From Mayamaea pseudoterrestris (lineage: Eukaryota > Bacillariophyta > Bacillariophyceae > Sellaphorales > Sellaphoraceae), in the NCBI GenBank assembly GCA_027923505.1, contig BROI01000029.1, positions 62,001 to 126,000 of the forward strand: 64,000 nt of DNA, read 5' to 3'. The position numbers and the translations under genes are program-made. The notes beneath the pieces were generated by a model. The model made no database searches. It was not told the DNA's origin and saw only the letters and a program-made list of their open reading frames with translations. Positions 32,493 through 42,095 of this stretch are shown here, one piece after another. The first letter of the stretch is position 1. Each line of letters starts with the position of its first letter.

Positions 32493-34691
32493 TCAGTCAA
32501 GCAGCTTGTGAGCCATTTCATTTGTTGCATGATCTGGACTTGTGCAAGTCCATTGAGCATCGCTCATGTAATCGTCGACGCCAAAGGCCGCTGCAGAATC
32601 ACCAGCAATTAAATGGTACGAAAGCCTTGCAATGACGTTGCGTATGCCACTCACGATTCGATCGCGCTCTTCTACGGAATTGGCTTCAAAAAGATGACTT
32701 GTGCCTTCAGTTGTTTTAATTGTAAAGCAAGTGTTAGCTGATGCTTCAGGCGCTTCTTCCTCTACGCTTGGTGAAACGGAATGGATATTAAGTAAATAGA
32801 TGCCGGTTGTCTGAACTTCAAAGCGCGTACCTCCTGGAATTATTGTCCACTCAAGCTTGGGCTCAATGTCGCGCTCGTCCTTTGACTTGCCCGGCTCAAT
32901 GCCCATGTGGACGGCACGGCCGCTCCACTCTGAAGTATCTGGTCCAGGCGCTTGCAGATGAAAGATTGTTAAGCCATCGGTCATCATTTCCTTGAGAAAT
33001 AGGATCGTAAACTTTTCATCATAGAGTGGTCGTTCTTCATTATGGTGAGGTTCTGTTGCTTGGCAAAGATGGTTGAAGTTTTGCTGCATTTTCTCCTGGG
33101 TAAACGATGCATCGTTGCCACATTGGAGGAAAGACAGGACTTTGTTGGCGGCATCTGACCGAATCCACTCTTGAACGAGTGACGTAACGTGATGCCTCCA
33201 CTGCGTCCGGCCAGATGCATCTGATTGTTGCGAGTTGTTGAGCGCGTTGGCGTCATTGTCATTTCCAGAGCGAATAGAGGCAATTGATGAAACTACCTCT
33301 TTGTAGTCCGCCACATCATCTTTCTTCTCCTCTTCGCCCTCCGCGTAGTTGTAGTTCGAGTCCACTGTTTCCACCATTACTGACACTTGATGCCTCAAAC
33401 CGGCAGAGGAGCTAGAAGTGCTGATGTCATCAGCATGATCATCACCAATATCTGAGCCGGCAACCTCATCATGATCAGCAATAAGCGAGCCAACAATTTG
33501 ACGCCTCGGAGCCGGTGGCTGTTCACCTTTTCTTCGCTGGATTGCATGCATAACGTCGTTGAGTGTATCTTTATCGTTAATATCGTCATCAATAGGTCTT
33601 ATTTCGAATGATCGTTCGCGAGATGGAGACGCATTGCACTCGTTGGCGGATGCCTCATTGTCTCGCAACCGTCCACGTCCTATGTAATGTTTAGCTTCAC
33701 TTGGAGACGGTTCATTCTTCTGTGCCTCTTTGAAAGAACTTTTTGCCACGTTTTCATTCGATTGTGTGGGAAGGCAGTCTGTGTTTTCGTTGCGGTCCTT
33801 AACTGATTCGATGCTTTCTACGTTGTTCGTCGTTTCAGCCTTCCAAAATGACTCGCTCATTTCAATTTCCTCGTCCGATGAAACGACCGCATTAGTTTCC
33901 AACGCAAAACCTTTTTCGAAAGTCGATGTTTTCTGTAATAGTTCTTCGTTAAAGCGTATCCCATCGTCATCTTGATCTTGAAAGAGCGTTTCCCAGACGC
34001 GCTTTTCCTGAGAATTTTCGACGACGACGCAATAAACTTCCGTCGACTGAATTGTTGCTGTTCTTGTCATGGCGAGTGAGGAAATGTCGACCGTATGATG
34101 TTCTTGACGAGTTGAGAGAAGCGGAGTGCTCATGCTGTCATCGTAGTCCCCGCTATCTTCATCGACTTCCAACCTCTCATTCTCTGGAGTCACAAGAAAT
34201 AGTCGCTTGCGAACGCCATCGTACTCATCTTGTGTGTTGGGGGTCGCGCAGCAGGACTTATTAAAGGACACCTCGGCGCTCCCAGGAGTTTGGGCGTCAA
34301 TAGCAAGAGTTGCCAAGAGCTGCAAGCTACTTGTCGATGGTAGCGTAAGGGGACGGCGAAGCGGAGGAGGTGAGTTAAACGCATCCGGCGTATGGACGTC
34401 GACAAAGCTGCTTCGAGGAGTACTCTTGCTTCTGCTACCAGATATAATCTCGCTAGACTGCCTTCTTCCGCTTCGGAACGGAGTCATAATCAAGCTGCTG
34501 GATCTTGGTGTGCTTTCACTCCTTCGACGCAATGAGCGAGTGAGAATGAGATGGCGTTTACTTGGCTTGCTACTGCAGCTTCCTTGGCTAGCCGAAGCAG
34601 TCTCATCGGTCATGTGATGGGACGCTTCACTAACGCTCTCCCCTGCTGCAGACTTGCTGATTCTAGTGTTGCTGCGCGAGAGGATCCTCAT
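32493..34691 (-). CDS. Large acidic/Ser-rich protein with a PH-like C-terminal domain (732 aa)
   Basis: No named family. Residues 1-500 are low complexity, with several short basic and Ser-rich stretches in the first 120 residues and acidic stretches after. The ordered part is the last 230 residues. It begins with a helical segment (about 490-545) and continues with a beta-rich domain (about 555-690) ending in an amphipathic helix, VEERDRIVSGIRNVI, preceded by a TTEGTSHLFEA strand pair. This layout matches a pleckstrin-homology-like fold: strands, then one closing helix. I infer a role in membrane or phosphoinositide binding. A short tail with YMSDAQW follows. The gene converges on the kinase gene, whose stop lies 100 bp away. 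Confidence 0.65.
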   Translation of the reverse strand: MRILSRSNTRISKSAAGESVSEASHHMTDETASASQGSCSSKPSKRHLILTRSLRRRSESTPRSSSLIMTPFRSGRRQSSEIISGSRSKSTPRSSFVDVHTPDAFNSPPPLRRPLTLPSTSSLQLLATLAIDAQTPGSAEVSFNKSCCATPNTQDEYDGVRKRLFLVTPENERLEVDEDSGDYDDSMSTPLLSTRQEHHTVDISSLAMTRTATIQSTEVYCVVVENSQEKRVWETLFQDQDDDGIRFNEELLQKTSTFEKGFALETNAVVSSDEEIEMSESFWKAETTNNVESIESVKDRNENTDCLPTQSNENVAKSSFKEAQKNEPSPSEAKHYIGRGRLRDNEASANECNASPSRERSFEIRPIDDDINDKDTLNDVMHAIQRRKGEQPPAPRRQIVGSLIADHDEVAGSDIGDDHADDISTSSSSAGLRHQVSVMVETVDSNYNYAEGEEEKKDDVADYKEVVSSIASIRSGNDNDANALNNSQQSDASGRTQWRHHVTSLVQEWIRSDAANKVLSFLQCGNDASFTQEKMQQNFNHLCQATEPHHNEERPLYDEKFTILFLKEMMTDGLTIFHLQAPGPDTSEWSGRAVHMGIEPGKSKDERDIEPKLEWTIIPGGTRFEVQTTGIYLLNIHSVSPSVEEEAPEASANTCFTIKTTEGTSHLFEANSVEERDRIVSGIRNVIARLSYHLIAGDSAAAFGVDDYMSDAQWTCTSPDHATNEMAHKLLD

Positions 34692-35113
34692 GGTGACGGA
34701 GAGTGAATCTGGTTGCTAGTAACAGTCAATCAAGTCTGTTTGCCCAATACAAGACTCGAGCTAACTGTAAACCCAAGATTTCTTTCGCACCTCTCGCTGA
34801 ACTCGCCTTCATTCATGTGTGAAGCTTTCTTGCATAGAACAGGCAAATTCTCTGCGAGTCCCGAGAAAACTTGGAGCATATCAAAGGCATGAAAGGCGAG
34901 AAGACATGCATCATGCTTTCGTGCACGGCACTTTTAACTCGTCGCCAATTTTGTTGTGGAAAAAGTGAAGCGAGCCGGCCGAGTCGTCGGAACCGCCGGG
35001 TGAGTCACGTTTTCTTGTCCTAGCGACACATTTTCGTTGGAAGTGTGCATGGACATCGGACACACCACGACAGCAAGATTGTTGTCTATCAGGCTTCAGC
35101 CTTGACAACGCTA
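34692..35113. promoter_or_regulatory. Divergent promoter region, PH-like protein / DOT1-like protein
   Basis: About 420 bp between divergent start codons. The frame of the plus-strand gene is open upstream to 35045, but only from a GTG; the first ATG is at 35114. No distinct sites were recognised. Confidence 0.35.
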
Positions 35114-36315
35114 ATGCCGATCATAAAAAAACGTCCGCGGCGCAGCAGCAATGCTAGTGCTGTATCGTCTGCTTCATCCGAGGCAGCTCGATCCTCGTCG
35201 TCGCTGCTTTCAATCGATCCACAGCCGAAATCTAAGCTTGTCACTCCTCCATCTTTAGCGGAGACGACCGCAACAAGTGCAGAACTATGTTCACCAAGAC
35301 GGCTATTGTTTGGAAAGTACGTCGTGACACCCGCTCTACCTGGCTCGAAGATGATAGACCGCATGTATCGCGACCATCATCGTCATACGAACCGACTCGG
35401 CGACGGCGCGTTGGACGATCCCATGAATGGCGAATTCACACAAGGCAGCATGCAGCGACTCATCAATGCCAGTATGAGGCATCAATCTATGAACAACGAA
35501 AACAATAGTGTTCCAATATACTTTGCTGACATTGGCAGCGGAAGCGGCAAGGTTGTGATGCACTTGGCTGCTTGCGTCTCTAATGCTCTCGCAATTGGTA
35601 TTGAAGTCTCTCGTGTACGTTTCATAGTCTCTCTTTTGTGCCAAAAGGAAGCATTGGACAGATGCGATGAGTACAGTACGCGGGTCTTGTTCAAGTATGC
35701 CGATGTATTGAGCATGGATAGCTTTGGACCATTGACTCACATTTATGCAGCGTCTGCAGCGTAAGTACAAGTCAAGTGGCATGCTTCCACTGCCTCTGCG
35801 ATGACACAAGATGTGTTCTAGTATCATCAAAAGCGTTTGACTCACAGACATTGTTTATATTGTATTCTGTTTGAAGCTTCCCTGACGCTCTCATGCGTCA
35901 TTTAGCAATCATGTGGAAGGCAAGCTTGACGGCCAAGTTCTTGGTCTGCAACCACAATCCAAAGCAAATGCTTAACGTATTTCAATTCACCGATTTGAGA
36001 TACGTCAACGTCAAGATTCAGTGCACCATGCATGGATCGGGTGAAGGAAAGACCTTTTACTTTTACGAGCGTTGGTGCGGCGATGGGCAAGAACAACGGC
36101 TCACTGGAAAAGAGGAGATCAATAGCACTCCACAATCAAAACGAGTACGTTGCATAAGTGGAGGTACCGCACTGGTCACGACCGACGAGCTTGACTCGCT
36201 GAGTCAAGGCGAAGGCCGAGAGACGCGCCTGCAAGCGATTCGACAAACGCTAGATGAGTTTATGAACGAGACAGCTACCAAAAGACGACGCAACGTCATG
36301 CGATACACAGCCTGA
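35114..36315 (+). CDS. DOT1-like SAM-dependent methyltransferase, 2 exons, 361 aa
   Basis: Class I methyltransferase resembling the DOT1 catalytic core, which methylates histone H3 on lysine 79. Exon 1 is 35114-35760 and exon 2 is 35877-36315; a 116-nt GT-AG intron splits an alanine codon. The N-terminal 60 residues are basic and Ser-rich, consistent with nuclear entry. Motif I is FADIGSGSGKVVMHLA (about 136-151), followed by a GIEVSR acidic ribose-binding element about 20 residues on and a YADVLSMDSF element. Exon 2 gives the rest of the fold and a Lys/Arg-rich tail (TKRRRNVMRY). DOT1 proper has a DLGSG motif; the change to DIGSG is mild. Diatoms have several DOT1-related proteins, and histone specificity for this one is an inference. 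Confidence 0.72.
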
Positions 36316-36443
36316 TATAATAAGAGTGATAAAGCGTAAACTGAATGCCTACACTACAGTATCTACTGCCACTTGTCCTGGATAGGTGTTTCATATATGT
36401 GTAATTCGTGTCGCTTTCTTCACTATATATACAATGAACGCCA

Positions 36444-37526
36444 CTATCCACTCACCAATTTCGCAACATCCTTAATAGCGTCTCTGAATCCTTGCTTGGT
36501 CATGGCCATGACATTGACCAGTTGCTTCTCTTCCTTTGAGTAAGCTTTTGGTGCATCCATTGTAAAGCAAAACTCGGCGCGGCCGCTAAAGACCTCATCC
36601 TCAAAGTACTTGTAGACAACCGAGTTGCCTTCCGACTGACATGGTGCAAGTCTCACAAAGACTCCAAAGTCAAGCGACTTGCGCTCCTCCTCACCACCTT
36701 CGGCATGCTCCACGGCCCAATCCAAATCCTTGACGAGTTGCTGGTAAAGCTCGAGGGTAATTTCAAGTGGAAGATTAATCATGCGTCCCAGCAGCAGAAA
36801 TCCAGCTGGTCGCTTCGTCTTTCCGCCCAAAACGACACTTAGTTCCTCCTTGCGATCCGACGGACAATGTTCCAAACATTGTTGCTTCAAGTATTGAATC
36901 GCCGCAGATGACTGGTAGGTGGTAACGTTGAGTACGCTGGCAAAGCCGTAAACATTCGGTTCATCGGCTTGCTCATCTTGCGTCGATACAAGAGTTCCTA
37001 CGGAAACATTGTCAATCATGTGATCCGTTAGTTCGGATGAATACTGTTGGTAGACGGTGCTGCTCGCATGCAATAAACTCTTGAGTGGATGAAAGTATTT
37101 TTCGTCCATGTCGCAAAAGGTAAAGGTGACATTGATAACATCAGGTTCCTTCTTGTCCGTGGAGCGCTTTTGTTTCTTTTTATTCTTCTTGTCTATCGCA
37201 GTCTCTGCTAGTTTCTTTTTGGTGGCTGTTGCAGTAACAGGCGTGCCTTGCTTTTCAGTCGAAATTTGCTCGTCGTCGTCATTGTCGCCTTCGTCGTCAT
37301 TTTCGCTCGATGAAGAGGAAGAAGCATCTGGATTTCTCATCAATACGCCTTCCAATCCAAGCTCGTCATCATCCGACGACTCGTCGGAGGATTCCTGATG
37401 ATTGTCGCCTTTGTCGGTTGCCATGGTGAAGATGAATGAGCGATGAGCATCACACGGAACGAGTGGCTTGCGCCCGCATGTCGCATTGGCAAATAATGGT
37501 TCGTGCAGCTTTACTTTTTCGATCAT
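36444..37526 (-). CDS. BCCIP/Bcp1 family protein (360 aa)
   Basis: Homologue of human BCCIP and yeast Bcp1, a chaperone for ribosomal protein uL14 with nuclear export functions. The conserved core runs from about 130 to the end: VNVTFTFCDMDEKYFHPLK, VGTLVS, YGFASVLN, GFLLLGRMINLP and the C-terminal FVRLAPCQ and FEDEVFS segments are in family order. A long acidic Ser-rich head (about 45-95) and a Lys-rich stretch precede it, as in other members. The frame begins at an ATG at 37526; an internal ATG (MATDKGDN, about 34 codons in) gives a more usual start and may be the real one. No intron. It shares a short divergent promoter (about 195 bp) with the cobalamin adenosyltransferase gene. Confidence 0.85.
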   Translation of the reverse strand: MIEKVKLHEPLFANATCGRKPLVPCDAHRSFIFTMATDKGDNHQESSDESSDDDELGLEGVLMRNPDASSSSSSENDDEGDNDDDEQISTEKQGTPVTATATKKKLAETAIDKKNKKKQKRSTDKKEPDVINVTFTFCDMDEKYFHPLKSLLHASSTVYQQYSSELTDHMIDNVSVGTLVSTQDEQADEPNVYGFASVLNVTTYQSSAAIQYLKQQCLEHCPSDRKEELSVVLGGKTKRPAGFLLLGRMINLPLEITLELYQQLVKDLDWAVEHAEGGEEERKSLDFGVFVRLAPCQSEGNSVVYKYFEDEVFSGRAEFCFTMDAPKAYSKEEKQLVNVMAMTKQGFRDAIKDVAKLVSG

Positions 37527-37721
37527 ACTGGTGAAACTGGAATAAAGGCTTAATCAGAATGGCGTCACTGGCGCAAAGATTGAAGTTACTTCAAGATAAG
37601 CCCTCACAAATTGAAGCACGTTCTTCGAAATGCGAATGAGCGCTTGACCATGGCCGTCGCTCCGCAGAAACCCGTGCCTGCTTGACTTCTGCTTGACTCT
37701 TGCTCAGCTACCGAACTGTTC

Positions 37722-39029
37722 ATGATAGCTTCTGCATTAGCGACTCTTCAAGCTAGCTACCGTTGTCGCATTCTTTCTGCTGCCGCTATTGCTCCCTCTG
37801 TCATTGCTCGTCATTCTTCCTTCATCATGTCGTCGTCGGCGTCCTCCTCTCAAGTGTCACTAGACATTGAGGATGTTCATCGACAAGCCGTTCTGGAAGG
37901 TTCCAACATTTATCATGATCCAAAGACTGGTTTCACTGTCTTTACAGAGCTTGCGCATTTGAAGCGAGGCAATTGCTGCGGCAATCAATGTCGACATTGT
38001 CCGTACGGATGGGAAAACGTGACAGACAAATCAGCGCTGCAACACGTTCCTCTAGCAAAAGTCAAGTCGGGCGACAAAGCGGCTATTCAACAGTTACTCA
38101 AGAGCATGAATGTCAATGGGAGTCGTCAAGCAGTGACTGCAGCGAGTTTGAGGAAGCTGAGTACGAGTGCAACTACAGTTGACGGCAACGTTTTATCAGC
38201 TTCGTCTTCTCCAGCGTCATCATCTCCAATTTCTACAGTTTCTACAGCTACTGCTCCCACTACCACCAAGACAAAGACGGGAGGTCGTCATGGAGGTCGA
38301 TTGACCGATAAGAATGTTCCATACACGAGGACAGGTGATTCAGGAAGCTCGCAACTATTGACGGGCGAGCGACGGTCCAAGCATGACGTTGCCTTTGAAG
38401 CCATGGGAACAGTGGATGAATTATGCGCTGCTGTTGGACTGGCGCACTCACAACTATATCATGGTGATATACAAGAAGAAGAAGAAACTGTAGAAGACAA
38501 TTTGACTATTCCAATGAACACTTGGTTACTTGATATCATGTCACGACTCTTTGACATTGGTAGCCACGTGGCCAAGCCAAGGAAGCATCGGCGCGAGGAT
38601 CATGACGATGACAATGAACCCGTTGAATTCATTCCAGATGGCGTTGGCGGGGGATTTGACGCTGAACATATTCAGCAGCTCGAAGACTGGATTGATATAC
38701 TCACTGAAGCACTCCCGGAGCTGCACTCGTTTATACTACCGACCGGCGCTCCAGCATCAGCACAGTTGCATGTTGCAAGGACAGTTTGTCGTCGGGCCGA
38801 GCGGATTGTTGTTTCACTCGTGGCTGATCAGGTTTGCGACCCGCATGCGCTCCAGTACTTGAATCGGTTGAGTGACTTTTTGTTCGCGGCGGCTCGATGG
38901 GCAAACTTGAGGCTAGGACAAGAGGAAGTGACCTATCGACGACCGACAAAAGGAGCTAAACAACGGACGCGCGTGACTGTTTCCTTGCAGCATCACGAGA
39001 ATGACAGTTTGCATAATGAGCATAATTAA
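37722..39029 (+). CDS. Cob(I)alamin adenosyltransferase (PduO/MMAB type) fused to a CxxC N-terminal domain (435 aa)
   Basis: Makes adenosylcobalamin from cob(I)alamin and ATP, probably in mitochondria for methylmalonyl-CoA mutase. The first 35 residues (no acidic residues, several Arg) look like a mitochondrial presequence. Residues about 62-97 carry a small cysteine motif (HLKRGNCCGNQCRHCPYG) like DUF5522, which I know as a separate small domain in bacteria. A Ser/Thr linker leads to the adenosyltransferase domain: PYTRTGDSG at 200-208, the N-terminal ATP motif, then TVDELCAAVG, and the C-terminal RRAER and LNRLSDFLFAAAR motifs. All expected elements are present. The cysteine domain could bind a metal, and its fusion here suggests a link to cobalamin reduction or handling; that is speculation. 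Confidence 0.9.
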   Translation: MIASALATLQASYRCRILSAAAIAPSVIARHSSFIMSSSASSSQVSLDIEDVHRQAVLEGSNIYHDPKTGFTVFTELAHLKRGNCCGNQCRHCPYGWENVTDKSALQHVPLAKVKSGDKAAIQQLLKSMNVNGSRQAVTAASLRKLSTSATTVDGNVLSASSSPASSSPISTVSTATAPTTTKTKTGGRHGGRLTDKNVPYTRTGDSGSSQLLTGERRSKHDVAFEAMGTVDELCAAVGLAHSQLYHGDIQEEEETVEDNLTIPMNTWLLDIMSRLFDIGSHVAKPRKHRREDHDDDNEPVEFIPDGVGGGFDAEHIQQLEDWIDILTEALPELHSFILPTGAPASAQLHVARTVCRRAERIVVSLVADQVCDPHALQYLNRLSDFLFAAARWANLRLGQEEVTYRRPTKGAKQRTRVTVSLQHHENDSLHNEHN

Positions 39030-39100
39030 ATAGAAAAAACTAGAAGTGTCTATGACACCGCCGCAATCACGTTTGCGGTCCATTTTAGGCATGTACGCTG

Positions 39101-41056
39101 CTACAAAAGTCCATCCGTTTGGTTTCGAATGGCGACTTCGCCATCCACACTCAAATCTTCCATTTCGTGAAACCAAATGCCAGTGGCAATGATTACGTAG
39201 ACGCCGACCAGAATGGCGCCGACGAACCAGTTTGTTGTGCCGCCTTGCAAAATGGCGGCAACGCAAACCACGCCAAAGACAAGGCACGTCGTTTCGTACG
39301 GGTGAAAGTAAAGAGTCATGCTCCGGTCCAAAAAATATCCAATCAATACCGACCCTGGCAGCACAAAGGTGGCAATCTGCACGGCCGATCCAACAGTCAC
39401 GCCAACGACCAAATCCATTTCGTCTCGATACGCAAAAATGAAGGCACTCACTTGCTCGGCAACATTGGAAAAGAATGGAATAATCACCATGCTTGTAAAC
39501 ACTTCGCTCAAGTGCAGTCGGTCCGCAAATCCGGCAATTGTATCCACGAGTATATCGCTGAGAGCAGAAACGCAAAGAGTAATGACAAACAACCACACCA
39601 CGCCGACTCGCATGGAAATTAATGGACCATGGTCAAAACGTTCAGTATTTTCAAGTTGATTGTCGGCAGCCTGCGATGCTGAATGGCTCATCGAGTCATC
39701 ATCTTCGTCATGAAAAATGTCTTCTATATCATTTCCAAACGTGTGGCTGTCCGAATCCTTGGACCGTTTCGCTTCCAGTTTGGTTTGTGGTGGCGGCGGC
39801 GAAGCTCGACTGTCGCTTGTCGACGAATCGGAAAACATCAACGCAGGCGGGTCAGAGGATGCAGCATTGGCAGAGCTTATGGTGCCGCGAGATCGCAAGT
39901 ACATGTCTTGCTTATTGCTGCTGCCGTAGTTGTTGACAAGTTCAATGTTATCCAATCCGGACTCGACATCGTCCCCGGTGCCAACAGCTTCTCCAAACTC
40001 ATCACCGTTACCCTTGCCCAACTTCCGCTTGCTCTTGGGCGATGGAACAATTTCATAGTTGATAGTTGCTCGCAGTTGCGTCGATGTCGCGCTAGTCGGC
40101 GGCACTCTCATGCCAATGAGAGATGACAGTCTTCGAAATATGGACGTACAAAACAAGTTGCGCTGCGCGTGCCGAGCGACAGGGACTTGACGCGACGATG
40201 AGCGATGAACAACATCGTCTCCTTCTGGTGCTTCATCGTACTCATCCTTGTGCGTGCCAAGCTGAAAGATTAGGTATCCAATGTAGAGAAGCATCAATAC
40301 TACGGCGTTGACTCTGGAGTACAATATTTCCACTGGCGAGGGCACATTGGGATCATACTCTCGCTCCTGTGAATTGACTCCGGCACCTCCGTTCGAACTG
40401 TCTCTTCCAAACCCATTCTGCTGCTGTCCCGAAACAATCAAAATGGCCGGAAGCAAGAAACCTGCGCATCCCAAAAGCAGCATGCCAACGTTAACATTTC
40501 CCGAGGTGATGCGCAGCGTTTGCACCTGCCACCGACACCCACCAATGACGCAGGCGACTCCAAAGACTAAAATCAAGTTTGTGAGCATGCTTCCCAGCAT
40601 GGCTAGTTGCACGACTCGATAGTAACCCGATCGCAAGGCCGCGACCGAAATGAGCAACTCTGGTGCATTTCCAAAGGTAGCATTGAGTAGCGCTCCAATG
40701 GTTCCATTGGTATGTTCCGCCACTTGCTCCGTGACAAAGCTCAAGCGTTCGGCGCATGGAATTAATGCCAGTCCCGCCAGAATAAAGCAGGGAGCTTCAC
40801 CCAATATTCCACTGGAATCGCCAATCACGGCCAAGGGGCCTCCCAGAATGAGCCAAGTCAACTTGTTACCACCCGTCCAAAGAATCAAATCAACCGAGTG
40901 CCAGAATTCTTGAATGAATGATTGATACAATGGAAGAGGAGTCGATGGAATTTCGGGTAAAGAGTGGTCGTGATTGTGATCGTCTCGTTCTTGATCACGA
41001 GTGCGATGCAAGCTGCTGTTGCTTGCAGCACTGCTCGTCTCGGCGGCAGGATTCAT
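39101..41056 (-). CDS. CAX-type Ca2+/H+ exchanger (651 aa)
   Basis: Cation/H+ antiporter of the CaCA superfamily, expected in the vacuole or another internal membrane. About eleven hydrophobic segments are visible. The first alpha repeat has GNAPELLIS (129-137), the second NVAEQVSAFIFA (about 530). In the second repeat the usual GNxxEH is replaced by SNVAEQ, while the glutamate is kept. A large hydrophilic loop (about 280-500) with acidic and Ser-rich stretches separates the halves. Residues 1-45 are hydrophilic and His/Asp-rich. I start at ATG 41056; the frame is open further upstream, to 41281, but only from a TTG. The ion could also be Mn2+ or another divalent cation. No intron. Confidence 0.88.
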   Translation of the reverse strand: MNPAAETSSAASNSSLHRTRDQERDDHNHDHSLPEIPSTPLPLYQSFIQEFWHSVDLILWTGGNKLTWLILGGPLAVIGDSSGILGEAPCFILAGLALIPCAERLSFVTEQVAEHTNGTIGALLNATFGNAPELLISVAALRSGYYRVVQLAMLGSMLTNLILVFGVACVIGGCRWQVQTLRITSGNVNVGMLLLGCAGFLLPAILIVSGQQQNGFGRDSSNGGAGVNSQEREYDPNVPSPVEILYSRVNAVVLMLLYIGYLIFQLGTHKDEYDEAPEGDDVVHRSSSRQVPVARHAQRNLFCTSIFRRLSSLIGMRVPPTSATSTQLRATINYEIVPSPKSKRKLGKGNGDEFGEAVGTGDDVESGLDNIELVNNYGSSNKQDMYLRSRGTISSANAASSDPPALMFSDSSTSDSRASPPPPQTKLEAKRSKDSDSHTFGNDIEDIFHDEDDDSMSHSASQAADNQLENTERFDHGPLISMRVGVVWLFVITLCVSALSDILVDTIAGFADRLHLSEVFTSMVIIPFFSNVAEQVSAFIFAYRDEMDLVVGVTVGSAVQIATFVLPGSVLIGYFLDRSMTLYFHPYETTCLVFGVVCVAAILQGGTTNWFVGAILVGVYVIIATGIWFHEMEDLSVDGEVAIRNQTDGLL

Positions 41057-41551
41057 AAAAGACGAAGAAGTCGACGTCAACGTTAATGAGAATTGCAACG
41101 TTACTGAAGTTTGAGGCGGATTATCCGATAACTGTATAATATTTTTGAACCAGTAAAGGTCAAAGATGTATCGGCTTTTTACGCCAAAGTCGAATCGTTG
41201 ACGGTGAATTAATTGTCGAGATTCCTCCTCGATGAACTGCACTTTACTATCACTGGTCCGAGTAGATTGCAAGCACGACAACGTCTAACGTCTTTGCGCC
41301 GAGTAATTTATTATGCAGTAGACAAATGGGTTCCTCTCCCATGAGAGCATGCGGCATGCGCCATCATGCATGTCTTTGATGGTTGCGCGAGGAAACGGAC
41401 ATCGTAGCGGGTCTTGAGATTAACAGTGCGACAAGGGATTGATCGATTTGCTTTTCTCCTTCCATCATGCATGAAAGCATCCAAGCATCCACGGTCTACA
41501 TCGCAGACAAGCAATAACGTCCATCCTTTCTGTTATTAATTTCTTGGTAGC
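41057..41551. promoter_or_regulatory. Divergent promoter region, CAX exchanger / coiled-coil protein
   Basis: About 500 bp between divergent genes. The part next to 41057 stays open in the exchanger frame but lacks an ATG. No repeat or site recognised. Confidence 0.35.
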
Positions 41552-42025
41552 ATGTCTTCGAAATGCGATGAAATTGACGACGACGATGATAGCCAAGATG
41601 ACAATGAGGAAGAGGAAGATGACGACTTGTACGATGATCTCGATCTCGATACGTTCCAAATGAGCAGTAGTTCCGATCGACCAAATGAATCGCTTACTGC
41701 ATCTATAAAGAAAGGCAACGACAGTTTCGATGCAGACCTATCTCTTGCTACTGCTTCACTGCCACTGTTGTCCATTTCTGATACAAGACTGCCACCGCCA
41801 GTAGCAACCAACAGCTTGACTGCTCACGTGGAAGCCTTGACTGCCACTGTCGCGCAGCTATCGACGGAGAACGAAACATTAAAACGAAACATGGGGATTT
41901 TGTTTCGGACAGCTCGAGCAGAGATTGAACGAAAGGATCATGAAATTCATCTACTGCAAGCCGAACTAGATGAAAGTCACAAAAGAGCACGACCAGAGGA
42001 ACAAGGTAAACGAAATATGACATGA
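41552..42025 (+). CDS. Small acidic coiled-coil protein (157 aa, or slightly longer if spliced)
   Basis: No firm family. Residues 1-40 are extremely acidic, the middle is Ser/Thr/Pro-rich, and residues about 90-145 form a strong coiled coil. That part includes NMGILFRTARAEIERKDHEI, a pattern seen in several nuclear coiled-coil proteins. The unspliced frame stops at TGA 42023. An alternative is an intron from 42006 (GTAAAC) to 42076 (TTATAG), 71 nt, giving a different tail that ends near 42114. That would overlap the 3' end of the convergent gene by about 20 bp. I cannot decide between these from sequence alone. Confidence 0.6.
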   Translation: MSSKCDEIDDDDDSQDDNEEEEDDDLYDDLDLDTFQMSSSSDRPNESLTASIKKGNDSFDADLSLATASLPLLSISDTRLPPPVATNSLTAHVEALTATVAQLSTENETLKRNMGILFRTARAEIERKDHEIHLLQAELDESHKRARPEEQGKRNMT

Positions 42026-42095
42026 ATCGAATACAATTATCAATATTAGTGTCAATCAAAACATCAATATTTATAGCTGGAAACATAGGTTTGTG

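Noticed and set aside
35336-35851. 171-codon minus-strand frame
   Set aside because: Antisense to the DOT1-like gene and crossing its intron; no domain.
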